From: Plasmopara viticola
Lineage: Eukaryota; Oomycota; Peronosporomycetes; Peronosporales; Peronosporaceae
Direction of reading: 5' to 3'
NCBI GenBank assembly: GCA_001695595.3
Contig: MBPM02000016.1
Coordinates: forward strand, 868,001-932,000
DNA length: 64,000 bases
Positions 1 to 10,422 of this stretch are shown in pieces (within the stretch, counting starts at the first letter, position 1; each line of letters begins with the position of its first letter). Both the position numbers and the translations under genes were made by a program. The notes beneath the pieces are model-generated. The model was not told the DNA's origin and ran no database searches. It saw nothing but the letters and a program-made list of their open reading frames with translations.

Positions 1-2188
1 GCAATGCTGGCATTTCTTTATTATAGCAAGCCTGCTTGACAGAAATAACAGATTGAGCGGTCAATCATTCCTGTGGGTAATGTCCGTACGTCTGACACGG
101 ATTGTAAGTGAGCCACTGGGACCATTTTTAGTCGCAGCTCCATTTTGTTGTGGTGAAGCTTTGTTACCTAATTATGTCTTTTTCGCTACCTGTATTCATA
201 TGATATCCAATGTGTTTGAAGAAGCAATGCTACCTGCGTGCGGAGCTTTGTCTTTTTTCATTCGGTAGCCACCTGCAATACTGGGTGCCTCACCGTGTCT
301 GCAGGCCCATGTTAATCGCTTGAAGAAGGTTTGTAACTTGCAGTTAGTGGCTCTTCGCTACCCACTCGTTACTTATTTTTTCCGAGACCTTTGAAATTAA
401 TTTGCGGATGTTTGTTACATACAGTTGATGACAATTTGTTAAACTATATCGTTTTCCGTCCCTTGGGGACCTATGTTACCCTCTTACCCGCAATTGGTGG
501 CAAATCGGCTAATTTTTATCAACTAAAGACTCATGTCAACCTCGTTTGTTGACCCACCTGAGAACTACGATAAACACATTTAAACACTTTTTTGAGCACC
601 ATTAATAATCATTGCTACCAGCGGAAATTGCGTTCCCGCTAAAAAAGGCTCTAAACGTTCTTACGTCCACCATCGTCAATACATCAGTAGCTTCATAACC
701 ATTCATACTTACGCCGGGCGTGTACTTTGTCCCGCCAATTTGACTGGGGCTTAAAATTTCTTAGCCTCGGCAGTTACTGAATTTATTCATGTCAAGGACA
801 ACAAATGACTCCGTGCTGTTAAAATTCTCAAATATCACAAACATATTCCAAGTCGACCATTATTAACGTCTACAGCCACCCCATAGCCAGTCGAACGGAG
901 ACTGACGTTCGACTGGGCTAGTCAACATTATGGTAAGCGATCGAAATCGTTTGCTGCCACACAGTTTTTTTACACGCACCGAAGTCTTTTGTCGATCAAG
1001 TCTCGAAATGGGTAATTATAATATTGCACCCTTGCGCGTAAAGCCAGCACGCTGGGTTTCCTTGGTGTGCATCAACCTCACAACCTTCTTTTAAACGGAG
1101 CTTTAGGACCCCTTGCTCATTGTGACCGGTGTTTCCTTAATTTGAGGGTGCGGCTTGTGTCAGCGACTCTTCGAAGACCTTGGAGTAGAAAAGAGTTCAT
1201 TTCATTATTTTCCTTTTTGAGAAGCACGATCCTTGGCCCAGCCATAGCGACAAATATTGCAATCGCTCAGCACCGCTTTCATCCATTAGGCTGGACTTGA
1301 GTATGTGGACCACTAATCGAGTTTCTTAAAACCGAGAAACTGCTTTCCGAAAGAGCGGGCCTGTCCGTGACCTATTTCTCCTGACTTAGTTGGTGAGCTG
1401 TACCCTATCAACGGAGGGCGCCAGCTTTCTAATTGGTGAATATGTTAATAAAGCTCTCAATTTTCTTGATTGCAGACAAAAAAGGCGTAAGCGCTGGCGA
1501 AGATGAAATACCGCCGTTGCTCTTAACTGAACTTTCATGTGTTCCTAAAGCCCTAAAAATTCTTACCTTGCAGCCAACTTTTCAGTCCAGTAATTCTTCC
1601 GAGCAGCGCGACGGAAAGCGTCGTTCAGTAGACCCTCGAATCTTTGCGAGGCGTCTGCTTGAGTGAACTTTGGATTTACATCCAGGTGTGACGGGATCAC
1701 TAAGCGGCTTGCACGAATAAACGTGTTGAAAGATATGAAGTCTTCCGGTGAATGACTGATTTCTTATCCTGGTAAGAAAACGAAGTGTAGGATAGACTGT
1801 AGCTGGAAGACTGACTTAATTGGTACTATAATTTCTTGCTATTTGTCTTGCCCCTCAGGGAGGAACTTTATCCCTTTTGCTTACGATCCCCTTTAAACGG
1901 AAAGTCAGCTTTTAACATAAAGACCCAGCTTTGAGGCAGAAACTTTCTATCGTGCCGCGAAGCGCTTGACGAAGCTTTCTTGTCACTATCGTTGCACTAC
2001 AATTACGGCTCGAATTAAAACCTATAACTTTTACTTTTAACATCAGTATACCTTTTGTATCCTCCTCATCACTGGCAATTTGTAGCAAGTTTTAGACAAA
2101 GTTCTTCTCTCCGATACAGCTAGATTGACAGTGTGACTCAATAGTGTGGTCGGATAACTAATCATCCGGTATCTTATCAGTAGGATCT
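1..2188. other. No recognisable gene upstream of the galactokinase
   Basis: This 2.2-kb AT-leaning stretch holds only short open frames (for example 53-268, 1067-1300 and 1433-1666 on +). None has a recognisable domain, a convincing signal peptide or a matching splice partner. No part of it recurs elsewhere in the window. The last few hundred bases presumably contain the galactokinase promoter, but I found no clear core promoter motif. Confidence 0.5.
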
Positions 2189-3763
2189 ATGCTATTCCAC
2201 GCGCTGCCCTCGGTGGACGAAGCCTCAATGCGCATGGTCAAACTATTTGAGCATCACTTCCAACGACCACCAGCTGGCATTGCACGCGCACCCGGCCGCG
2301 TCAATCTCATCGGGGAGCACGTGGACTACGAGGGCTATGCGGTGTTGCCCATGGCCATTGAACAGAGCATCTACGTGGCTTATAATGTGATCCAAGGCAG
2401 CAGCAATGAATCGGTTATTCATATCGCAAATGCCAAGCCACAGTACAAACCTGTCACACTACTTCTGAACGAGCAGAAGGTTGAGCACGTGGGTGCAGCG
2501 TGGGCCGCATACGTGCTATGTGGCGTGTTGGAACTTCGTGATGCTTGGTCAGATTGTTTTGCTAGCAAAGTAGAACTACAGATATTGGTGGAAGGCAACA
2601 TTCCCGCTGGCTGTGGCTTATCGAGCTCCAGCGCGTTGGTTGTTGCCACTACTTTAGCTACATGTTGTGCCCTGCAGCTTCCGACAAGCCGATCGAAGCT
2701 AGCCGAGCTTTGTAGACAGGCAGAACGTCGTGTAGGAACAATGGGAGGCGGTATGGACCAGGCAGTGGCATGCTTGGCTCAGCGTGGCGCGGCCCTCTAT
2801 CTCGATTTTTCCACCCTTCCGGCTAAAAGTGAGCCAGTTGTTGTGCCAGACGCCACAGCTGGAGTAACTTTTGTCGTTGCGAACAGTCTAGTCGTGGCCG
2901 AAAAGGCTGTTGACGCCGCTACACGATACAACAAGCGTGTTGTCGAATGCGCTCTTGCTGCAATGATGATGGCAAAGAAAGCAGGACTTGAAAACTGGAA
3001 TAAGGTATGTCGACACCTGCTTTTTTGCCCAAATGTTTACAGAGAGGGGTGCGTACAACGCAGATTACCCGCCTTGTGGACGTTCACAACGCACTTTCGA
3101 CTTTGGACGGCGAGAATGAGCTGAAAACTCTTGCGTTGACTTTCTGTCCGTTAAAAAGTTACTCAATTGCTGAGATTGAAGCCGAGCTTGGGAGACCAAT
3201 CATTGATCTTTTCCGTGGATCTTCAATGGAAGTCGCCGTCATGGTTCGTACAACTAAAGCACTGTTGCTATCTATTAATGCTTTACGAGTGCGTCTGCGA
3301 TTGTATGCAGGCGGTTCTTGCATCAGCTTCATCGTTCAAGCTGCACCAAAGAGCTTTACACGTTTGGGGCGAAGCTGAGCGGGTTCAGACATTTCGGAAC
3401 TTATGCGATTCACTAACAGGAAAAGGTCAGACGGATGGTGGTGACTTGTCAAAGCAATTGCGAATTCTTGGCGAGATTATGCAAGCGAGTCACCTAAGTT
3501 GCAAAGAATTGTACGAGTGCAGCTGTCCCGAATTAGATGATCTGGTCGATGCTGCAATGTCCGCTGGTGCGTTGGGAGCACGGCTCACGGGTGCGGGTTG
3601 GGGAGGGTGCGTTGTCGCGCTTGTGCAAAAAGCAGAAGTGGCTGCTTTTATGAGGGCAGTGCGTGCAAGCTACTATTCTCAACGAGGAATATCGTCAGCT
3701 GATGCTGTGGACGCGATGTTCGAATCAGCTCCTGCACCTGGGGCAGACTTTTGCAGCATATAG
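2189..3763 (+). CDS. GALK2: Galactokinase, GALK2-like GHMP kinase (three exons)
   Basis: This GHMP-fold sugar kinase phosphorylates C1 of galactose or N-acetylgalactosamine with ATP, in the cytosol (Leloir pathway). Proposed exons are 2189-3004, 3064-3243 and 3311-3763, giving 482 residues, a normal family length. The galactokinase signature GRVNLIGEHVDYEGY is at residues 36-50. The GHMP ATP loop GNIPAGCGLSSSSAL is at about 136-150, and GGGMDQ, carrying the likely catalytic Asp, is at about 186-191. ECSCPELD and GARLTGAGWGGC follow near residues 401-430. ECSCPELD and the form of GGGMDQ resemble GALK2 more than GALK1. Intron 1 has a strong GTATGT donor at 3005; the acceptor at 3063 aligns best, but an in-frame alternative at 3042 would add seven residues. 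Intron 2 (GTTCGT at 3244, AG at 3310) was chosen by phase and the donor is less certain. The next gene converges on its 3' end. Substrate preference cannot be read from sequence. Confidence 0.93.
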
Positions 3764-3895
3764 TAAACTCACATTACGGGCTTCGTAACGAGCGCAATTT
3801 TTCCAAATAAACGTCTTTTGTCTCCAACTCGACATTTATCAAAGCAAGCTATCACAGTATTGACGACATACGTTAGCTCATCAGTGCAGTTTTAC

Positions 3896-5995
3896 CTAAT
3901 ATGGATGTTTACGTACTTCAGCTTTCTTCTGAGCTATTTTCGCCGGTGTCATTGAAAACTGAAGACGTTCATAGTGGCGTGTCATGTCGGACAAAACTTT
4001 TCGACGATCAGCAATCTCTAGTGCGTAGAGCTCAATCTCTTTTTGCATCTGTAAAAACGACTAGAGTTAATGTATTCTTTTTCAATTCAGCTTTTTTCGT
4101 ACCTCAGTGTTCGCAGCAAAGCGATCAAGTTCTAAAATGATTTGGAAGTACGTATCACTCCCCTAAAAGATGAGGATTCTAGTCAGAATGCACAATGTGG
4201 CAGCAGAGTCTAGCTTACATGTATCGTTTCAAAAGCCTTCTTGACAGCAGGTCGCATCTGAACCCAGCAAGATGAAAGTAACTCCACACTTTTACACGAA
4301 ATCACACCAATCTCTACGTCATTCTACCAATATCAAATGTAAGCAAAGGACATGAAGACAGCAAAAGATCTCTCTACCTTTGGTCGCAAAGACAATATTT
4401 GCGTATCAATTAGGTTCAAAAACTTTTGTTTGCCCTCTTCGCGATCGTTGAAAGGTAACAGCGCATCCACAAGACTCACACAGTTCAGAAGGGTCTTGTC
4501 TTCCTGCTTCAAAAGCTGCTGTGGTGGATTGACGAGCGAGTTGGCACTCGTAACTGGTGTCACATGGGCCACACTTTCAAGACATTTCCAAGTATCCAGC
4601 GCGCTGATTACTGTAGAGATGTTCGTTTTTACAGGCGCTACAGTCGGCGTGCCACCAAATGAGAACTCTGGGTGACCAAAGACAGAGGAATTCCGCGCAA
4701 TTTGCAGACTTTTGTCCAAGTCCAATGCTTTAAGCAATTTGGCTTGAGTCTCTTGCGCAAAGTTTCGGCACACATCTTGGATAAGCGCAAGCCTCTCGTC
4801 CGCTTGCTTTACGTTGTTCAGTTTTTTTCGTTTTAATCGCTGGCAAATCTCATCAATATCACTCCACCAATTCCCAGTTGTCTTTAGAATAAAATCCACC
4901 TCTTCAGCTCGCCTGGCACGACACTCAAGCGCATCTCCTCCCGGTTGACTAGTGGGTGTTACAGCATCTTGCTTGTCATTAAAGAACGGGACCAAACCAT
5001 GCACCTCCTGGAGATAACAAGAATAACAATGTTAGACCCTTACGACCGTAAAAGATAGAGTGGATCCTTCGTAGTATATACCGTTAGATCACGCAGCTTT
5101 TCCTCAGCTGAAGTGGAATCTACAACGCCATTTGCAGGGCGCAGTAGTATGCCAGCGAAATTGTGAACATCAAGGCCGCGCTGATGGCGTTCCTGAATCC
5201 ATTGCACCTTAGAAGGAGTGATAGATGAGGTTGTGTGCAGAACCACATGAGCCAATTTGTCTTGCAAGACGTGTTGGATCCACCGAAGCCAGCGCTCGGC
5301 CTGCTCGTCACTAAGTGCGTCAAAGTCCCGCAACAAAAACACAAAAGGACCATCGACTTGGCCGGTCACTGAGATAGGTGGTACACTTGCTTCATGCTCT
5401 GCATACTTGACTCTTTCTTCTTTATGCTCAATACGCTCACGCAAGTCTCGAAGTGCATATAGCAATGCATCCATCATCTTCTCTTCAGCACCGACTTCAG
5501 CTCCGACTTGTGAAAATAAGTCCTTCAATATTTTTCCATGCACTGCATTCATCATAGTTGCATAGTGTGTGGCAATCCAGCGAGTCAAAAGCTCTACTTT
5601 TGACGTCGGTTGCGTTAACCTCGTGAGTGTTTCCAGTGTTGACTCATTGCACGACCCCAATACTTTGGCACCTGGCAAAAGTCTGTACCCGCTGAGTGAG
5701 CTATGCGTCTCACTAATAGTTACACAGATTATGCAAAAACGTACTTATCTAGGACAATTGTCTGGTTATCGCCAGACGATATTGACACCACGTATGGGAA
5801 TTTTGGCGGCGCAGTCAGCCAAGCCGAAGCGCCAATATTTGAGTCATTACTATTTCGTTTGTTGTGCCACTTTAGCAGCTGACGTTTTGCATAAATCTTT
5901 GTACATTCATTATCGTACTCCCGAGCCAACTCTCCAATAGCCAAAGCAGCTAGAGGCGTCAGTGTTATCGTCTTCAGGCTGATCAAACGAAACAT
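3896..5995 (-). CDS. Uncharacterised six-exon protein, about 583 residues
   Basis: I join six exons on the minus strand: 5995-5745, 5700-5082, 5007-4378, 4257-4219, 4162-4103 and 4048-3896. All junctions are GT-AG with consistent phase and the frame closes at TAG 3898-3896. Introns are 44, 74, 120, 56 and 54 nt. The N-terminus (MFRLISLKTITLTPLAALAI) has a hydrophobic stretch that could be a targeting or anchor segment. A Walker-B-like strand, FVFLLRDFDALS, lies near residue 200, followed by AHVVLHTTSS, which recalls P-loop ATPases, but I see no Walker A. The C-terminal third is charged, helical and probably coiled coil (MQKEIELYALEIADRRKVL). I do not recognise the family. The two small exons (13 and 20 codons) are the least certain, and an upstream 5' exon cannot be excluded. 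Confidence 0.7.
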
Positions 5996-6526
5996 TTAGT
6001 AATTATAGGTAATGAAGGGTTGCAATGCTCTTCCTCAAACGCGATATAAAGGGTATTCGATCCGACAGGAAAAACTGATGGCGGACGCTTTCTGATGTCA
6101 GTTTTCGATTTTATTGTTTCCGTGTACGGAGTGGCGCGTGATGTTTTTCATAATGGGCCGGCTTCGGTTTGGCCCAGAGTGAATTCCTCGTTTCTGACGA
6201 GTCCGCTGGATAAGTGGCCTCAATGAGACCAAATTTAAGACTTAAAAATCTGATGCTCTCCTTCCCTTTTTCGTGACCTTTGCCGACGTAGCGCTGTAAG
6301 CCTACTGGCTATTGTGCTCCTGCTCAACCGTACTATTATATCAAAGGCAGAATTGGTGGCACATAGTGCTTATTAGAATCCACAATACATGATCAATAGA
6401 GCATTTAGTATATATGACAACATCTTATCTGCGCGCCGATACGACTATAATGTAGCTCTGTCCTCGATGATCGGCTAATAAATAGTTTTTAAAGCGGCTC
6501 ACTCCAATAGTAACCGCCCAATCCTT
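5996..6526. other. Intergenic spacer between two minus-strand genes
   Basis: This 0.5-kb spacer holds the 5' side of the six-exon gene and the 3' side of the kinase gene. I see no gene, repeat or obvious terminator signal in it. Confidence 0.5.
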
Positions 6527-9235
6527 TTAGTATTCGAGGTGGCGGATCCGACCGCTGGCACCGAGTACGAACTCGGCATCATCTTCACTTCGTCGCGAGT
6601 TTTCGCGATTTTTCACCTCTTGTCGTCGGGCACTGTCCTCGCGAAATGGTTGCAGTACAGACGAGACGTGTTCAGACGGACACCTGGTGAATGTTGTTGA
6701 TATGTCGGATGGAGTGCCGTCCAATTCAAAACTGTATTCATCAAGTGACGAGAGACGACCCCCAAATTGGCGGCCGTCGCTTGGAAGTCCGACGATAGGA
6801 AGACCCGATAATTCGGTATTTGCAGAAGTGTACTCCACAGCCCCACTGCCTCGAGCACTCAGCATGCCCGGACCATCAGGACCTGCGTACGGCGACGCAA
6901 ACTTATAAAACATTTCGTTGTCCTGATTATTCTCACTCACACCACTGCTACTGCTACTGCGTGTAGAGAAGCGGCCACGAAAAAAGTTGGTAATGCGCTG
7001 GCCAAGCAGCGAACTTGGTCGTTGGTCCAAGTCCGAAAACCCATCGCCATTTCGCACTGACGAGAAGATACTATTCGTGTATTCAGAGCCAGACACAGAC
7101 GCCATCGTTGTAAATTCGTTCGAGTCTTTTGATAAGTCGTCGAGAATGGTGTTAAGGATCTCGGCGGCTTGCGGCGCTGATGGACGCAGTGCCGAGTCTT
7201 GCGCCCAGCATTCCTCGATCAACTGAGTAAATCGCTGAGGACAGCGATGTCCGATCGACGGACGTTGTTCTTGGAGCACTTTGTTGCGAACTTCAAAATC
7301 AAATTTTGTATCGCTAAACGGCACAGCACCGTCCGAGGAAATTTCCCACAGCACCATGCCAAACGAGTACATGTCCGTGGCACGACTGTATCGGCAATTG
7401 TGTGGGTCTTGAAGAATCTCTGGAGCATTCCACCGCCACGTGCCTGCAAATGACGTCAGCTCACTAAAGATGCTTGGATTTTGATCAGCAAGACTGCCGA
7501 TTCGCTCACTGTAACGCACACGATTGACAAAGTTCGACACTTTAGAAATACCAAAGTCTGCCAGCTTTGCCTGCCATGTCTCGGTAACCAATATGTTGGA
7601 CGCTTTCAGATCGCGGTGAATGTACGTTGGATTGCGTGCGTGCAGGTAAGTCAGACCTTTGGCAATATGAAGAGCTAGAGCGACCTTACGTCGCCAATTT
7701 AATGCATAATTGCGCTTAAGTACGTCCTTGAGGCTGCCACGTGAGCAATACTCGGTCAAGATGCCCAGTTTGCCTTCGTAATATCCAGCACGCATGAATA
7801 GCGTGATATTGGGATGCCGCAGGCGAGCGCAGAGCCTGGCTTCTTCAATAAAAGCCTCCTCAGAGTTCTGAATGATCGTACGGTAGAGCTCTGCATCCAC
7901 TAAACTTGCGCCTCCGTTCGGAAGTTTGATGATTTTCATAGCAACGTCAATTCCCAGCCATTGAGCCTTATAAACACTCCCGGCTGCTCCCTCTGCAATG
8001 AATGAAACATTCGACAGCCCGTTCAATTCCTCAAGTGTGACCATCTCGTTGCCTACAAAGGTGTTTTTCATCAATTCTACTCCATTGTTGGAACTCGCTG
8101 CACTGCTTCCAAACACAGTTCGAAACGACGAAACCAACACATTCCCGGGGCCATTCGACGTATTACCAGCAAGGCCTCCGGTTCCAATCCAATCTCGCTG
8201 CCGTTCCCAATGCCGCGAGCTGTAGCTGGTCGACTGCAACATTGTCCCATTGTCCACTACTTCATCCTCTTGTGGAGAAACTTTTGCTTCCCCAAGGTGC
8301 CACCAGCCAAACACAATGGCGTTAAGCAGTGGCACGCAAAACAGTAAGCACGCGGCCACTTTAAACGTGACGTCGCTAACAGCATTGTACCCAAGCAGGT
8401 AACAAAGAATAATCGGGAGCTGCAATACTTGGACGACAGCAAAGTAGCGCATGAGCTTTTCGTGCGCCTTTCGTAGCGCCTGCAGAGCCTGCATTTCCCA
8501 CGTTTTCGTGAAAGCCATACTCTCTGCGCTATAAGGAACCGGCGTGTCTGTCATGACACTCAGTGCTAGCTCCTCCACACTATTCAATCGTCTCCGCTGA
8601 ATCGTCAACACCGTGTTGGCCAGAATGACGCAGCCGGCCGAAAGTGCGTACACGACGACGTAGACCAAGCGCTGGCAATGTGCGAGCCAATCGGTCGCGT
8701 TGCTCTTGGTCAGAACTGCTTGTAGTCGCGCAGTCGAGAGCATCCCACAGCTGAGCCCGATCGTCCAGGTCGTCAGCCAGCATATCCTTACTGGAAACCG
8801 CTTCATGGGCGGACGGGTAGCGTGGAGACCACGCGACCAGCAGTGCGTTCGTAGCACAAAGACGGCGAGCACGACGCCCCAGAGCAGCGAGACCAGGAAG
8901 CTCACGTGAAAGAGTGAGTCGACGGTAGCTCCGACGACCGTGCGCACCTTAATACCAGCGCCCATGACCATGTCCATGGACAGACTAATGGCCCCCATGA
9001 CGGCAAACATCCAGTCAGTCATGACGACTGAAAAGTAAAGGGCAGGTCCAGTCGCATGGGGCGGAGGAAGCGGCGGGTCTCGACCGTGGGTGTGTCCTTG
9101 GACCCTCCATCGCACGGTGTAGCCAGGGTCTGGTATCCGCCGAAACAGCACGACGGCGACCACGGAAGCGATGACGGCAGCCGTCGAGATGATCACGAGG
9201 CGCGTCGTCTCGAGTGCGTCCTCTGTCGCCGTCAT
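6527..9235 (-). CDS. Multi-TM tyrosine-kinase-like (TKL) protein kinase
   Basis: This single open frame of 902 residues starts at ATG 9235 and needs no intron. The N-terminal 315 residues contain about six or seven hydrophobic segments (near 13-31, 66-82, 110-128, 150-168, 190-211, 263-283 and 291-312), so it is probably an integral membrane protein. A low-complexity linker leads to a full kinase domain at about 406-700. That domain has the glycine loop GAAGSVY (416-422), the ATP lysine K434 in VAMKII, the catalytic loop HRDLKASN (540-547), DFG (560-562), the activation-loop motif WNAPEIL (602-608) and a C-lobe CW..D..RP motif. These residues indicate an active TKL-type Ser/Thr kinase. The C-terminal 200 residues are rich in Ser, Arg and Gly, a likely regulatory tail. 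Oomycetes have many such membrane-anchored TKLs. The ligand and pathway are unknown. Confidence 0.93.
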   Translation of the reverse strand: MTATEDALETTRLVIISTAAVIASVVAVVLFRRIPDPGYTVRWRVQGHTHGRDPPLPPPHATGPALYFSVVMTDWMFAVMGAISLSMDMVMGAGIKVRTVVGATVDSLFHVSFLVSLLWGVVLAVFVLRTHCWSRGLHATRPPMKRFPVRICWLTTWTIGLSCGMLSTARLQAVLTKSNATDWLAHCQRLVYVVVYALSAGCVILANTVLTIQRRRLNSVEELALSVMTDTPVPYSAESMAFTKTWEMQALQALRKAHEKLMRYFAVVQVLQLPIILCYLLGYNAVSDVTFKVAACLLFCVPLLNAIVFGWWHLGEAKVSPQEDEVVDNGTMLQSTSYSSRHWERQRDWIGTGGLAGNTSNGPGNVLVSSFRTVFGSSAASSNNGVELMKNTFVGNEMVTLEELNGLSNVSFIAEGAAGSVYKAQWLGIDVAMKIIKLPNGGASLVDAELYRTIIQNSEEAFIEEARLCARLRHPNITLFMRAGYYEGKLGILTEYCSRGSLKDVLKRNYALNWRRKVALALHIAKGLTYLHARNPTYIHRDLKASNILVTETWQAKLADFGISKVSNFVNRVRYSERIGSLADQNPSIFSELTSFAGTWRWNAPEILQDPHNCRYSRATDMYSFGMVLWEISSDGAVPFSDTKFDFEVRNKVLQEQRPSIGHRCPQRFTQLIEECWAQDSALRPSAPQAAEILNTILDDLSKDSNEFTTMASVSGSEYTNSIFSSVRNGDGFSDLDQRPSSLLGQRITNFFRGRFSTRSSSSSGVSENNQDNEMFYKFASPYAGPDGPGMLSARGSGAVEYTSANTELSGLPIVGLPSDGRQFGGRLSSLDEYSFELDGTPSDISTTFTRCPSEHVSSVLQPFREDSARRQEVKNRENSRRSEDDAEFVLGASGRIRHLEY

Positions 9236-10228
9236 TCAAGTTCGTTCCGATTCGTCGACCGTACCACTCGCTTGGTTCAAATATTTAAAGAGGGTACCAC
9301 CGAAGCTGACCGGACAATCGCTTGCTACTGACAATATGCTTCATGTATTCTTATATGAACCCACCCAGTACAGGAAACATTATCAGCTGGATTTATGCTC
9401 TGCCACTGTGTCGTTGATTAGAAAAGCTATGTACATAAAGAGCCAGCTGAATTTCTTTTAGTTACATAGAACGGTGAAAAAGGCTAAAATACGTACACAA
9501 AACGTTAAGCGAGCTTTTTAATGGGGAAAACAGAATGCGTCAATATTGTTTCCTTACGTTGCTATGCAGTATTTAATTTCTGATATAAAATAACTTTAAT
9601 GACGTATGGGTAAAAATAATAGCGGGTCTTGCGAGACCACATCCTGGTACTCACTTACCAAAATACGAAGCGAATCTAATTGAGTTTTCAGGACTCTGTA
9701 CTACGCTTTTTTTCAAAATTCCTTTTCTTTAAATATTGATGCGCTCTTTGGGTCTCATGACCACTGCTTTGCGCTATGCCATCGGTCTCGCAAGCCACTC
9801 TAGTCCTGCCATCGACATCTCGCTCAGTTCAAGCAAAGAAAGTACGAAAGAAATAGACTTCAGGCTAATCGTGCCTTCGACCGTCCTCTGCAAACCGAGC
9901 GCCAATGTCATTTACGTACTTGTCTGCTCTCTTCTATACCAGCACAAACCAAGCGCCCGACCGATGCGATCAGATGGCTCAAGGCCTCCCGAAACCTTTG
10001 CAATCACTCTAGAGGACACTTTGTCACATTGACGTAGTGTAGACCCCCAGGTTTAACAGCGTCACACATCATTTTGCACAAAGAATGAAAGCAGGAATAT
10101 AAGCGATCTATCGGTGAATTACGGTTCGTTTTTACTGTTTATAAGCAACAAAATTTGCTTTAGCAATTCAGACAGGGACGCTGTTCTTTTTTAGTCACTC
10201 AAAGAAGAAGCTTAGACGCCAGCGACGC
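9236..10228. other. Intergenic region upstream of the kinase gene
   Basis: About 1 kb separates the kinase start from the copia 5' LTR. The only longer open frame (9736-10032 on +, 98 codons) has no recognisable domain and does not recur. The 100 bases next to 9235 should carry the kinase promoter, but no clear motif was found. Confidence 0.45.
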
Positions 10229-10374
10229 TGTTAACATTACACCGCTGAATGCATGTTGAACAGGTGGATGGCTTCACAGCAATTACAAGTACGTCACAAT
10301 TAGTAATTACATATGGTAGCCGTTCATTGGTCAGGATAAATATATTCACTTCGGTTTCTACTTTCTTCTCAACA
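10229..10374 (+). repeat. 5' LTR of copia element C1
   Basis: This is a 146-bp LTR with TGTTAAC at the left end and CTCAACA at the right end. Related LTRs recur at both ends of C2-C6. In C2 a purine-rich tract (GAGTGGGAG) lies directly before the 3' LTR, as expected for a polypurine tract. I could not identify the primer-binding tRNA from the bases after the 5' LTR. Confidence 0.88.
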
Positions 10375-10422
10375 GGTTAACAGCCTCAAACAACAGCCTC
10401 GCATCACCACACCGTCACCGCC

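Noticed and set aside
1433..1666. Possible RxLR-type secreted effector (ARRLLE near the C-terminus, weakly hydrophobic N-terminus)
   Set aside because: The hydrophobic stretch is short, the RxLR-like residues are at the wrong end of the protein and there is no EER, so the match is by chance.
3901..4140. Plus-strand ORF of 79 codons between two genes
   Set aside because: It overlaps the last two exons of the minus-strand gene, whose splice sites and frames are consistent.
9736..10032. 98-codon ORF upstream of copia C1
   Set aside because: No domain, no repeat elsewhere in the window and no supporting splice or promoter signal.
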